Of a stretch of 64,000 nt of DNA, positions 12,098-22,041 are shown in pieces. The position numbers and the translations under genes were made by a program. The notes beneath the pieces are model-generated. The model had not been told where the DNA came from. It searched no databases and saw only the letters and a list, made by a program, of their open reading frames with translations. Each line of letters starts with the position of its first letter. The stretch's first letter is position 1. Source of the stretch: Anastrepha obliqua (lineage: Eukaryota; Arthropoda; Insecta; Diptera; Tephritidae); NCBI RefSeq assembly GCF_027943255.1, contig NC_072896.1, forward strand, positions 39,830,501 through 39,894,500, read 5' to 3'.

Positions 12098-13253
12098 ATC
12101 AGCTAGAACGAATGCAAACTCCGTCTAATATTTACAGGCTTATTATAAGCTATCTTACAGATCGCAGCGCTTCACTAAACTACGCCGACGCCACTGCAAC
12201 AAAAGCAACAACTAGAGGCTGTATCCAAGGGTCTGTATGTGGTCCAATTTTTTGGAACATTATCATAGATGAGCTTCTTTCTATGCCGCTGCCTGAAGGG
12301 TGTGAAATTCAGGCCTTTGCAGATGACATCCTCTTAATAGTCAGCGCCAAAACTGTAAAAGAACTGCAACTTTACGCTAATGATGCTTTGCGCCTAATAT
12401 ATAATTGGGGAAAGAATGTGAAGTTGACTTTTAGCGACACCAAGACATATGCTATGGCATTTAAAAGTAATGCTAAACAAGCTGAACTATTTTTAAATGG
12501 CAATCGACTAATCTTCGTCAAAGAAATTAAGTACCTGGGTGTAGTAATAGATGATCGACTGAGATTCACCAACCACGCTAAGTACGTTGTCGATAAAGCT
12601 CAGCGAGTATATAAAAACTTATGCCGATATGTTAGACCCACATGGGGTGTACACGCAGACAACGTTATCATAATCTATAAGCATGTTGTGGAGCCAACTA
12701 TAACTTACGCTGCAAGTATATGGGGCAAAGCTATACAGTTTAATTATATTCGCCGTCTTCTTCGCTCGCTCCAAAGAACTTTCGCTATACGAGCAATCAG
12801 AGGCTTTCACACAGTTTCGGCTAATTCGGCTCTGGCGCTTGCAGGATTCACACCGCTGCATCTGAAGATAAAAGAAACTATGCAAATCGAAAGTGTCAAA
12901 TTATCCGGAGTATATAATGAAACACTAAACGTCATGCTTGAACAACGCACTACACCAAAAAATCAACTACATCCTTCCGAGCGTCAGTTTATACGTTTTG
13001 AAAGTATAGCATCACAACAGGAAGCTGACAATACTATGGATGCAAATGCGACCCACATCTATACCGATGGAAGCAAGTTAGAAACAGGCGCTTGTGGATC
13101 AGCTTTTGTCGTTCATAAACAAGATGACGACTGGACGTCACGTAAATTTAAATTACATGACACATGCACTGTCTTCCAGGCTGAAGCTCTAGCAATTGAC
13201 ACTGCACTGAAATGGGCTCAGAATGAATTGAAAACTGAAAAGCTAGTCATATA
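12085..13253 (+). pseudogene. R1/LOA-like ORF2, RT palm and start of RNase H
   Basis: Continues the RT: RGCIQGSVCGPIFWNIIID, then FADDILLIVSA (catalytic Asp pair), KEIKYLGVVIDDRL and TYAASIWG. The RNase H begins at HIYTDGSKLETGACG with FQAEALAIDTALK. The open frame runs on to 13344, but codons past 13253 are transposon sequence. The GxxQGSxxGPxxWN pattern is R1-like; the RNase H argues for a LOA/R1-group relative rather than classic R1. Confidence 0.75.
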
Positions 13254-13641
13254 CAGTGCTGGACTTAAGTATAGGCACAATCCGCTTTATAAAAAGAACT
13301 GCAGTTTTATTTGTATTCAGAAAAACGATATATTTATTTTGTAGGTATATTATAGCTATACATTAAAAAATAGCTATGAAAACTAAATACATTTTCTTTT
13401 GAAATAAAGTTCAAAAATAAAAAAATTTAAATTAATTCGATATTTTACTGGACAAAAGTATAGGCACAACTACTTGCATAATTTTTTGTGCGCGTCTGTT
13501 TCAGTATCTGTTTCAATTATCTGGCAACACTTTTATATTCAGCACATTCCTATGTGTACCGTTATTATTTTTTATTGATTCAAGCACGCGAAAAGTTGAT
13601 AACATTTTTGTAAATAATTATTTTGTTTGTAAACTCTTATA

Positions 13642-14664
13642 ATGAGCCCAAAAAAAACTGAAACAACAGTATCGAAGCGTAAAATCATTTTACACTTGCA
13701 TAGCCAAGGAAAATCGTTTGCAGAGATCGGTGAATTAATGGATCGTAGTTGTTTTACCATACGGACCATTGTAAATCGCTTCAAAGGTGAAACAAACTTT
13801 GAAAGTGCAAGTCGCTGTGGTCGTCCGCGCAAATTAACAGAGAGAGAACGTGCTCAGGTCATACGAAAAGTGAAACGTGATCCAAAAATTACATCTTCAC
13901 AGGTTGCTGCAGAGGTAAAGGCAGAAATTGGCAAAGATGTACACTTTAAAACTGTACAAAGAGTGTTGCATGAGGCTGGTTATAACTCTCGTGTGGCAAG
14001 ACGAAAGCCCTTGACATCTGCCATCAATCAGAAGAAGCTATTGGAGTATGCCAAAGAGTTTGAAAACAAGCCAAGCGATTTCTGGGATCAGGTATTGTTT
14101 TCTGATGAAAGCAAGTTCAACATTTTCCGGCCTGATGGACACACAAGGGTATGGCGAAAACGTAACACTGCAATGGAATCTCGAAATCTTTTGCCAACGG
14201 TTAAGTATGGTGGTGGGGGGATGTTGGTATGGGGCTGTATGTCTTCTGCGGGTGTGGGAGAGCTTGTTTTCATTAATGAGATTATGGACAAGACAGTTTA
14301 CTTAAACATCTTAAAGGAATATGTGAGCGCTGAAAAACTGAACTTACCCGGGTCGTTCACATTTCAACATGACAACGACCCGAAGCATACAGCCCATGAC
14401 GTCAAGATGTGGCTCGCTTATAACGTTTCACACGTCTTACCACACCCCCCACAGTCACCAGACTTAGATCCTATAGAACATTTGTGGGAGGAATTGGAGA
14501 GAAGAATTCGAAAACGCACAATTTCAAATAAGGTTGAGCTAAAAGCAGCCTTAATGGAAGAGTGGCTTAATATTGGCGAAAATGTAACCAAAAAACTTGT
14601 CCACTCAATGCCAAATAGACTTAAGGCCGTCATAAAACAGAAAGGGTTAGCAACAAAATATTAA
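13642..14664 (+). CDS. Tc1 transposase 1 (DD34E), apparently intact
   Basis: 340 aa, the usual Tc1 length, cutting and pasting its own element in the nucleus. N-terminal paired-type DNA binding: first helix-turn-helix about residues 10-50 (IGELMDRSCFTIRTIVNRFK), a GRPRK minor-groove hook, and a second helix-turn-helix (TVQRVLHEAGYNSRVARRKP). The catalytic domain has LFSDESKFN (first Asp), QHDNDPKHTA (second Asp) and PIEHLWEEL (Glu). Counting residues between the second Asp and the Glu gives 34, so DD34E. VWGCMSSAG and the Gly-rich KYGGGGMLVWG are also canonical. No stop or frameshift. Activity is possible, but the 3' side of the element is broken by an insertion. Confidence 0.9.
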   Translation: MSPKKTETTVSKRKIILHLHSQGKSFAEIGELMDRSCFTIRTIVNRFKGETNFESASRCGRPRKLTERERAQVIRKVKRDPKITSSQVAAEVKAEIGKDVHFKTVQRVLHEAGYNSRVARRKPLTSAINQKKLLEYAKEFENKPSDFWDQVLFSDESKFNIFRPDGHTRVWRKRNTAMESRNLLPTVKYGGGGMLVWGCMSSAGVGELVFINEIMDKTVYLNILKEYVSAEKLNLPGSFTFQHDNDPKHTAHDVKMWLAYNVSHVLPHPPQSPDLDPIEHLWEELERRIRKRTISNKVELKAALMEEWLNIGENVTKKLVHSMPNRLKAVIKQKGLATKY

Positions 14665-14712
14665 ATTAAAATTTCAACGCATTTTGGTTATCGTTTAAGT
14701 AGTTGTGCCTAT

Positions 14713-15630
14713 TATTATTATTAGAAGGCCATTACGCACTGCGACCAGAGTTGATCTATTGTGCAAGACCTATTTTGTAACCCTAGAGTTTAAGGCTTTT
14801 TATAAATTTTAGCACTATTGTGGGTTTGTTGTTCCAAAGATTACATGGAGATACTACGATACCACCAAGGTGGTGAAGTCTTTGTCTGCCCAGCGCAGGA
14901 CATTCACAAAGCACATGTTCTGAGCTTTCTATATCCATTTCGCAAAAGCGGCAGACATTGGTCTCTGATAGACCAATGTTATTTAAATGATACCTCAGGC
15001 TGCAGTGACCTGTGAGGTATCCTGTTAGAAGACGCAGATCTACTCTGTTTAGTGAGAGTAGCTTGTCTGATATTCCTTTGTTGGGACTAAGAAATTGTCT
15101 GGCTTGACGCTGACCGGCACAATTTAGCCAGTGTGCAGCAAATTTCCTTTCTTCCCATTTCCTGAGGAATTCATTAATGTGGCTTTTCGTGAGTCCACAG
15201 AAAGGCTCAGGACCAGTAAGTTGCATATTTGCTCCTTGTTTTGCGAGGTCATCAGCCATTTCATTCCCCTCATGCCCTTCATGTCCCGGAATCCAGACTA
15301 GATTTACTGTGTTGAGGTTTCCTAACATGTTGAGAAGGTTTAGGCAATCATTTACCAATTTAGAGGTGATAGTTGTTGATAGAAGGGCTTTTAGAGCCGC
15401 TTGACTATCAGAGAGTATGTAGATGTGAGTACCTCTCATTTTCCTGCGAAGGCATTCTCTCACACATATTTCAATGGCATGTATTTCTGCCTGGAATATT
15501 GTTGGGTAGAGTCCCATCGGAATCGATTTTTTAAATTTAGGCCCATTGATTCCTGCCCCTGCTCTACCATCTTCCAGCTTGGAGCCATCAGTGAACCATA
15601 ATTGAGATCCAGGCTTGAAATTGATAGAAT
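14713..15630 (-). mobile_element. I-like LINE 3' fragment nested in Tc1 element 1
   Basis: Flanked by 13-bp direct repeats TAGTTGTGCCTAT (14700-14712 and 15631-15643). Its 3' end (plus side 14713) is a TAA repeat tail as in the Drosophila I factor. 5'-truncated, 918 bp, containing the RNase H end of ORF2. Confidence 0.8.
14783..15517 (-). pseudogene. LINE RNase H fragment
   Basis: 244-codon open stretch: FQAEIHAIEICVRECL, LSDSQAALKALLST, VWIPGHEGHEGNEMADDLAK (RNase H catalytic blocks), then LLTGYLTGHCSLRYHLNNIG and a CRFCEMDIESSEHVLCEC Cys/His tail. The upstream Asp-Gly-Ser block (TDGSK) is beyond the frame, near 15590. It is only the 5'-truncated end of ORF2, so not functional. Confidence 0.75.
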
Positions 15631-15860
15631 TAGTTGTGCCTATACTTTTGTCCAGTAAAATATCGAATTAATTTTAATTTTTTTATTTTTGGACTTAATT
15701 TGCAAAGAAAATGTATTTAGTTTTCATAGCTATTTTTTAATGTATAAGCTCTACACCTATAATATACCTACAAAATAAATATATCGTTTTTCTGAATACA
15801 AATAAAACTGCAGTTCTTTTTATAAAGCGGATTGTGCCTATACTTAAGTCCAGCACTGTA

Positions 15861-16539
15861 TAGCAACAGTCGCTCTTGTTTGGAAGCTATCCAAAATCGG
15901 AGCAACCCCAATCCTTTAATTGCATCAATTCATCAGCACCTGTACCTTCTTCGCCAGCGACACAGAATTGACTTTTACTGGGTCAAATCGCACATCGGTA
16001 TTGAAGGAAACGAGCGTGCAGATGAACAGGCAAAAGAAGCAGCAAATCAAGGAGTCGATCCAGTATATACTGCATTTCCCTTAAGCTATGCTATACGGCA
16101 AATACGTTCTTAAATATTCGAGTCATGGCAGCAGGAGTATGCCGACGATACCACTGGCTCCATTACAAAGATTTTCTTTCCAATTCTTGAAGATGCGCAA
16201 CTATATCGACAACTCTTTGGGATATCATTTGAATTGACACAGCTCTTTACTGGCCATGGTTTCAACAAGGCATACTTAAAGCGATTCAAAATCATTGACG
16301 AAGACTGGTGCCCGTGTGACCAACTCACTGCGCAGAGTATGCATCATCTTTTGCACGACTGCTCACGCTTTCACAGTGCACGACAGAGACACGAAACATT
16401 CTGTGCACAATATGATATTCCAGCATTCAACATAAAACAAATTTCAAAATATCCCAGTTTGATAACATCATTTAATGAATTTGTCAAAAAAATAATTGAT
16501 AATTTAAAAAACTTCAATGCTTCAAACATTCCTACCTAA
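15861..16539 (+). pseudogene. R1/LOA-like ORF2, end of RNase H and zinc tail
   Basis: Joins to 13253 through the single TA target. It reads NSRSCLEAIQNRS, YWVKSHIGIEGNERADEQAK (the RNase H His/Asp end), then a TAA stop at 16111-16113 with the same frame continuing as IFESWQQEYADD. The tail WCPCDQLTAQSMHHLLHDC is the Cys/His segment typical of this group, followed by KYPSLITSFNEFVKKI and a stop. The premature TAA looks like a single substitution. Confidence 0.7.
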
Positions 16540-16794
16540 TTTCTTAATCATAATAGTAATATAGTAGAATAACCATCTAACTGCTTGTATCCAATCGCAG
16601 GCATTTTATTTCAGCTAGTTTTTGTTAAACTATAAAATATTTATGTAATTGAAAATACTTGTAATCTATCTGAATGTTATACTGCACATATGTATGAAAA
16701 TATTTGCTCTAGAAAACAAACTAATTGAAATAATACATTACTCGAAACGCAGTAAGCGCGTAGAGCCCAAGGAAAAAAAACACCCCTCTTCCTC

Positions 16795-18150
16795 TGGACC
16801 CAACCCGTCAAAACAGCATGTTTCCTGGGCCTACCTTTAGATGAGCTAGACGAAGACCTATTTCGTACGGTCCTCAAATAACAGTGGCATACTCTAATCT
16901 TGATCTAAAAAAGGCTCAATAAAATGTTTTGAGAGTGTGTGGGTTAGCAAATGCAGAACAATTTCGGCGTAGGTAAACACTCCGAAATGCGGAATGCTGC
17001 TAAGGTGAGAGTCCGTGGCCGGACATAAATTCGAGTCATCCCAGTAACGTACAACCGACTGCCTTGGCAACGTCAGACTTTTCAATGGAAATCTCAGCTA
17101 GCACCTAAGAGCACTCAAGTTTACCAAGCCGTCCAACATAAATAGAGGCCCCCGTATTTTTATTTGCAAATGTAGAGCAATCAAAGTGGCAGCAGCGGCA
17201 CTTGTCGTAGCGTTACTTTGTTTTTATACTTACATATATTATGGTTATTTTATTTGTATATATTTATTTTTCTGTCCACTTGAGACTTTATTCAACTTTT
17301 GCTTTGTAATTGACAAGGTCAATTATTTGTATGTGAAAGAAAGAAAAGCAATAGAAACAATACACGCGCAACCAAGACTTCAAATAAAAATGTCATGTCC
17401 AACGCATGCGCAGACTACCAGCCAATCAACTAAACGCTCCGAACTGCCTAATTTTTTGTGAGAAATCGTGCGTACGGCCGGCCATTCACGCCTTCCACTT
17501 AATTTTCAAACGCCAATTGAAAAGACACCACCAACATTTCTCTGTCTAAAAGTGTACAATCGACAACTTTTAGACAGAGAAATGTTGGTGGTGTCTTTTG
17601 AAAAAATCTGAAATCTGAAACGAATAAAAAGCAGTGAAACAAATAAAAATTACATTTATTCGCAAGTTTAAACCAGCGCGCCTTGAAAATTTCTAAAATT
17701 AAGCAAATAACTCTGGGGCTAAAAGCTAATGGGGCTTTCCATAGGGGCGCAATAATTTTACAGTTAATTAAGTAAATACAAATAAATGCATTCTTAAATA
17801 ATATATTTTCTGTGATTTGGTAATGGAAACTGTCACTCAAAATTTACATTCGGAAGTCATTGAATTTGACCACCGCAGCTCTGATTCGGTGGACGAAACT
17901 TTAAAAGCATTTTAGCCCTAATTTCGGTCATAAAAACTATTCCAAATGATACATAGGTTATCCGTTTTATAGCGAATTTGGCTCCACATACTCACTACTG
18001 AGTGTCCCTGTGTCGAAAATGTCGCATCCATAAGTGTTTTAGTTCAAAATGTGCCAAACAAGTCGATTCCACGCTATTCGGTATACGCAATTGAGAACCT
18101 CTCAGACCGCAGTCGAGCTGCGCGTATATACCTACGTAATGAATTAACTC
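16795..18150. other. Duplicated spacer right of the R1-like insertion
   Basis: Matches 57103-58525. No gene seen. It holds a 34-bp perfect inverted repeat at 17520-17599 that the sister copy lacks. Confidence 0.45.
17520..17599. repeat. Perfect 34-bp hairpin present in one copy only
   Basis: Arms 17520-17553 and 17566-17599 are perfect reverse complements (AAAAGACACCACCAAC... to ...TGGTGTCTTTT) around a 12-base loop GTACAATCGACA. The sister at 57930-57985 has only the left arm, followed by GTCGATTGTAC, the complement of the loop. Confidence 0.9.
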
Positions 18151-18617
18151 TTTTAATTTTTTTTATTTATTGATAGACTATAATTATAACTAACATCCAT
18201 AACATTACACCCAGCTGAAAACTAATAAGTAATTTTCAATTAACAAAACCCAAGTTAGGTTAGGTTAGGTTGATCTAGCTAGCTGAAAGTCATCATATAG
18301 AGCTATTGGTCCTTAATGTTACCAGATGTAACTAGACCTTTACGTTTCTTTTTAGTAGACATCTTCTAATGCTTCTAAGTCTTTTGAGAATCTAGAGACA
18401 GAGAGACATTCTATCCTCTCATATTGTAGTGCTTCTAAGTATTTCAATCTGGTTCTAGCTAACGCAAGGCAAGACCATGGAGCTATGGTTGTTTGTAATT
18501 GCCATTTTGTATGCGTGTGCCGCTACTTGTGGCCTGTCAGTATACCTCCGATAGTTCTGCTTTCTTTTTTAGACAGGGCCAGTAAAAATCTAGCGGATTT
18601 ATCTGCATTCTGTGTGC
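18150..18617 (-). mobile_element. LINE P, 3' end (copy next to gene B)
   Basis: T-rich start (minus A tail), then CCAAGTTAGGTTAGGTTAGG, then decayed LINE tail coding that matches 58525-58990, where the element continues into an RNase H. Shared at 41515-42000, so it predates the duplication. Cut at 18617 by the jockey insertion. Confidence 0.55.
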
Positions 18618-19550
18618 ACATTTTTTTTTTTTTTTTAACTTTATTTTGTATTCTGTCTATACTTACAATTCTTAGAAGACATTTTACAAATATTTGGTTA
18701 CATTTAAGAGTGGCTTTGATTTTAGTATTATAGGAATATTTCCAGTGAAATATCCTTTCTAATAAATCAATTCAATATTTTATAGATGGCTCTTGGACGA
18801 GCTGAATTGGTGTTTTTCTTTTCAACCTTAAAAAGACACATGATGGTGACATGAGGGTAGAGGCCAGTTCATTTGGGTGCGATTGAAGTCGATTTCGGTA
18901 TTTACTGGTTACATTTTGTATTTCCTCTTTTATTGAAGGGATGTCTAAGTCCCGATGAATTTGGGCCTTTGTCATGTACCACGGAGCGTTGACTAGAGTC
19001 TTGAATTTGACGCAGTACCCCACAGTTGGTTGCCGTAAGTCCAGACTGGTTTTATCACAGATTTGTAGAGAATAAGTTTGTTGTCCATTGAGAGGGTGGA
19101 TTTGTGGTTTAGCAGCCAGTACATATTACGAAATATTAAACCTAGAGCTTTCCTTTTTGCAAAGATATGCGTTTTCCACGTAAGTCGTTTATCCAAACGA
19201 ATGCCTAGATATTTAGCACTATCACATTGCGGAATTGGAATACGGTTTAAGTTGATTTGTGAGCAGGTGGTTCTTTTTGTGGTAAAGGTTACGTGTTGAG
19301 ATTTATGTTCGTTTACTTTCAACCGCCAGCTCCGGAGCCATTTGGAGATTTTATTTGTGCTTATTTGGAGCATATAAGAGGCTTCTACGGGATCCACTGC
19401 TGTCGCCATAATAGCAGTGTCATCGGCAAAAGTGCCAGTTAGTACACCTTTTGTGGTTGGCAGATCGTGTGTAAAAATTAAGTACAGGATTGGACCTAAT
19501 ATACCGCCTTGTGGGACCCCAGCTTTAATTTGTTGGAAATTGGAAATTGT
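18618..19550 (-). mobile_element. Jockey-clade LINE fragment J2 (copy 1)
   Basis: Begins with a T run (its A tail) at about 18618-18638. Minus frames 18993-19409 and 18772-19023 read the RT end: KYLGIRLDKRLTWKTH, VIKPVWTYGNQLWG, then after a frameshift and small deletion NAPWYMTKAQIHRDLDIPSIKEEI. The NAPWY...HRDL block is jockey/Doc/F-type. 5'-truncated, and here ended by an 897-bp deletion relative to 42001-43185. Confidence 0.75.
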
Positions 19551-20138
19551 TTGCAGTCAGAATTAATGCGGTAAGAGGTTGTGATCCTTGACCAGACCAT
19601 ATATCATACATAAGTAAATAAGTGGCTCCCACATTTAAATACAGTGGACACTTCATGGAGGTTCAAAGAAGATTTAATCATCATAATCATACTCCTATCG
19701 CAATGGCAACAAAGATTACATGCAATTTGAAATATTAATATTATTAATCTAACCACTTTCAAATAGATTCTCTAATCCAAAGAACGCCATAACTATATTG
19801 TTAAAGGTAATGGACATTTTCTTCTGTGGATTCTGAAATGAGATAACTGACCATTGGTTAGAGTCTTCCAGTTTGGATCGGGCTTCCTTAGACGTGCAAG
19901 CAGATGTAGCACTCCCTACTTCTGGCACCGAGCTCACAGGAGAAAATGCTTACATATTTCACACAGTTAAGATTGTCAAAATTCATTTTAACTATGGAAC
20001 TTCGTTAATTAAAATTTGCTGTAGTCCAGTTATCCTTCGAAAATACTTATGTTTACAAAGAAGTGAGTTACAAACAAGAATTAAAAGTAAAGAAATTCCT
20101 ATTTTCGGTAGAGTAAAAAGTTCTCAATGTATATTCAA
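19551..20138. other. Downstream flank of gene B
   Basis: Matches 43828-44452. It contains short non-homologous ORFs and no gene I recognise. Gene B's poly(A) signal follows at 20139. Confidence 0.4.
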
Positions 20139-20144
20139 TTTATT
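20139..20144 (-). terminator. Poly(A) signal of gene B
   Basis: AATAAA on the minus strand, in the same context as 44453-44458 in gene C. It lies about 180 bases past the stop codon once the Tc1 insertion is discounted. Confidence 0.5.
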
Positions 20145-20253
20145 TCAATAATCAAATGAACAAACACCAAACTTTACGGGAGCTTTTTATGAAGCGTAAC
20201 GTCTTATTTAAATTACCGTTCCGTATCTTGACATCCGATCCACCAAAGACATA

Positions 20254-21917
20254 CAGTGGCTCAATAAAGAACTCGGACAAACCTTAGTTAAAACTTTGTA
20301 TAAAAAACACTGCTAAAATAAAGGCAATTTGAAACAATATTTTTCGATTTCTAAATGCTTTATTTATATAATTTAAGAAATAATAAAAATATAAGATAAG
20401 TCGTGTGCACTTCTTTTACAATAACAAAAAACTTTCAAAATGAGGAGAATTCACGTCAAAAAAGAACTCGGACATCTGGCATCACTTCGTAATTTCTCAC
20501 AGTTTAAATGGGGAATCCCATTTTTTAAATTATATATAGTTAATTGAGGAACGAGCGACAGTTTTGGAAGTAAATTGTGTCAAGAAAATTGTGTCAAATA
20601 CGCATTTTCTGTTTTCTTTTTTGTAAAATGAGTCGACAACGTGGCCAAACTTCGGTGGAAGTGCGAAAAATAATTATTGAGCAACATAAAAATGGAAAAA
20701 CCATGCGTGAAATCGGCAAACTTGTAAATCGACCGCGATCAACTGTATGTGACACCATAAAACGCTTTAAAGAAACAAAAACTGTAAAAAACAAAGTGAA
20801 AACAGGACGACCAAAGCTTTTTACGGACGCTAACGAGCGGTGGATAGTAAACCAAGTCAGAGCAAATCCTCATTTAAGTGCTCCAAAACTTACAACACAA
20901 GTTAAAGAACATCTTGAAATTGACTGCAATCCAGAAACTTTGCGATTAGTTCTAAGAAAAAACAACCTCAATGGCAGAGTCGCAAGAAAAAAACCCTACA
21001 TTAGTAAGGAAAATATAAACAAACGAATTAATTTTGCAAAAACTTATAAAAATAAGGACATTGAATTCTGGAAAGATGTGATATTTTGCGACGAAAGCAA
21101 ATACAACATATTCAGATCAGATGGGCAGTCGTATGTATGGAGGAAGCCAAATGAGGAGCTGAGAGAGAAAAACCTGCGTGCCACTGTTAAACACGGTGGC
21201 GGTTCAGTGATGGTTTGGGGATGTATGTCCGCCTCCGGACCCGGAAATCTTTGTTTTGTTGATGGCATAATGGATCACAAGCAATATCTTTCAATTTTAA
21301 AAAGAAATTTAATTCAAAGTGCTGAAAAATTGGGTATAAAGGAACAATTTTATTTTTACCAAGACAATGACCCCAAGCATAAGGCGCTTGATGTTCGCTT
21401 GTGGTTGATGTATAACTGCCCGAAAGTGCTCGAAACTCCACCACAGTCCCCTGATATAAACGTCATTGAACATTTATGGGCGCATTTGGAGAATAAACTC
21501 AAAAATCACAAAATTTCAAACAAAAAGGACCTCGAAGATGCTCTCAAGGACGAATGGGCTAAAATTGATCCTTCCGTTTGCAGAAATTTGGTGGAGTCAA
21601 TGCCGAAACGACTAGATGCTGTTATTAAATCCAAAGGGTTTCCCACAAAATATTAATTTTTATTTTTATTGGCTTTTAAAGTAAAATTAATTTCCATGTC
21701 CGAGTTCTTTTTTGACGTGAATTCTCCTCATTTTGAAAGTTTTTTGTTATTGTAAAAGAAGTGCACACGACTTATCTTATATTTTTGTTATTTCTTAAAT
21801 TATATAAATAAAGCATTTAGAAATCGAAAAATATTGTTTCAAATTGCCTTTATTTTAGCAGTATTTTTTATACAAAGTTTTAACTAAGGTTTGTCCGAGT
21901 TCTTTATTGAGCCACTG
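20254..21917 (+). mobile_element. Tc1 element 2, complete, in the 3' UTR of gene B
   Basis: 1664 bp from CAGTGGCTCAATAAAGAACT to its inverse, flanked by TA (20252-20253, 21918-21919). Inverted repeats are about 223 bp (20254-20476 and 21695-21917), each with an inner and an outer copy of AAAGAACTCGGACA (IR/DR type). The sister sequence at 44568 (AAAGACATATGCG) is the empty site with one TA. The transposase is full length. It inserted after gene B and gene C separated, antisense to gene B. Confidence 0.95.
20628..21656 (+). CDS. Tc1 transposase 2 (DD34E), apparently intact
   Basis: 342 aa from the ATG at 20628 (MSRQRGQTSVEVRK); a longer frame reaches upstream only through a GTG codon. Two helix-turn-helix units (MREIGKLVNRPRSTVCDTIK and ETLRLVLRKNNLNGRVARKK) with GRPK between. 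Catalytic blocks are IFCDESKYN, YQDNDPKHKA and VIEHLWAHLE, with 34 residues between the second Asp and Glu. VWGCMSASG, and the usual Tc1 C-terminus (MPKRLDAVIKSKGFPTKY). No stop or frameshift. With both ends intact and a clean TA duplication, this is the best candidate for an active element in the window. Confidence 0.92.
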   Translation: MSRQRGQTSVEVRKIIIEQHKNGKTMREIGKLVNRPRSTVCDTIKRFKETKTVKNKVKTGRPKLFTDANERWIVNQVRANPHLSAPKLTTQVKEHLEIDCNPETLRLVLRKNNLNGRVARKKPYISKENINKRINFAKTYKNKDIEFWKDVIFCDESKYNIFRSDGQSYVWRKPNEELREKNLRATVKHGGGSVMVWGCMSASGPGNLCFVDGIMDHKQYLSILKRNLIQSAEKLGIKEQFYFYQDNDPKHKALDVRLWLMYNCPKVLETPPQSPDINVIEHLWAHLENKLKNHKISNKKDLEDALKDEWAKIDPSVCRNLVESMPKRLDAVIKSKGFPTKY

Positions 21918-21983
21918 TATGCGTACAATATTCCATACCTTTCATACCACCTAAGAAACAATTTTCTCATATTTTGGTTTTCT

Positions 21984-22041
21984 CTAATGGTTGTCGGAAA
22001 GTCTCGGCCGAATTGCCAAGTAAAAGTAATAAGAAAATTGG
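21984..22041 (-). CDS. Gene B terminal exon (IRP tail)
   Basis: After a TTGTTACAG acceptor the reading frame from the FReD exon continues as FSYYFYLAIRPRLSDNH and stops at TAG (21984-21986). The IRP motif is the normal C-terminal strand of fibrinogen domains, which confirms the splice. The equivalent in gene C is at 44632-44689 (AIRPILCDNH). A polyadenylation signal AATAAA on the minus strand lies at 20139-20144, separated from the stop by a Tc1 insertion. Confidence 0.75.

Larger units (their letters stand above)
13254..15858 (+). mobile_element. Tc1 element 1, with long IR/DR termini
   Basis: Starts CAGTGCTGGACTTAAGTATA and ends with its inverse, flanked by TA (13252-13253 and 15859-15860). 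The inverted repeats are about 215 bp and each contains an inner copy of the terminal motif (ACTGGACAAAAGTATAGGCAC near 13447; inverse near 15635), the IR/DR layout of Minos and Sleeping Beauty. Without a nested 918-bp LINE fragment and its 13-bp duplication it is about 1.67 kb. It carries an intact transposase at 13642-14664. Confidence 0.85.
10228..16780 (+). mobile_element. R1/LOA-like LINE, 5'-truncated, split by a Tc1 element
   Basis: Flanked by direct repeats of CACCCCTCTTCCTC (10214-10227 and 16781-16794). The sister sequence at 57089 has one copy, a clean empty site. The 3' end is a short A run (16773-16780). It holds one ORF2 without ORF1: endonuclease, RT, RNase H and a C-terminal zinc-binding segment. 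A Tc1 element (13254-15858) interrupts the RNase H. Minus that insert the LINE is about 3.9 kb. Inactive through a frameshift near 12080 and a nonsense codon at 16111-16113. Confidence 0.75.

Noticed and set aside
18253..18272. TTAGG-like repeat suggesting telomeric sequence
   Set aside because: Only three units, inside a LINE 3' end and present at 41614 and 58611 in the same context. Flies do not use TTAGG telomeres.
20577..20627. Longer start for the second Tc1 transposase
   Set aside because: The upstream extension begins at GTG, not ATG. The ATG at 20628 gives the usual Tc1 N-terminus.
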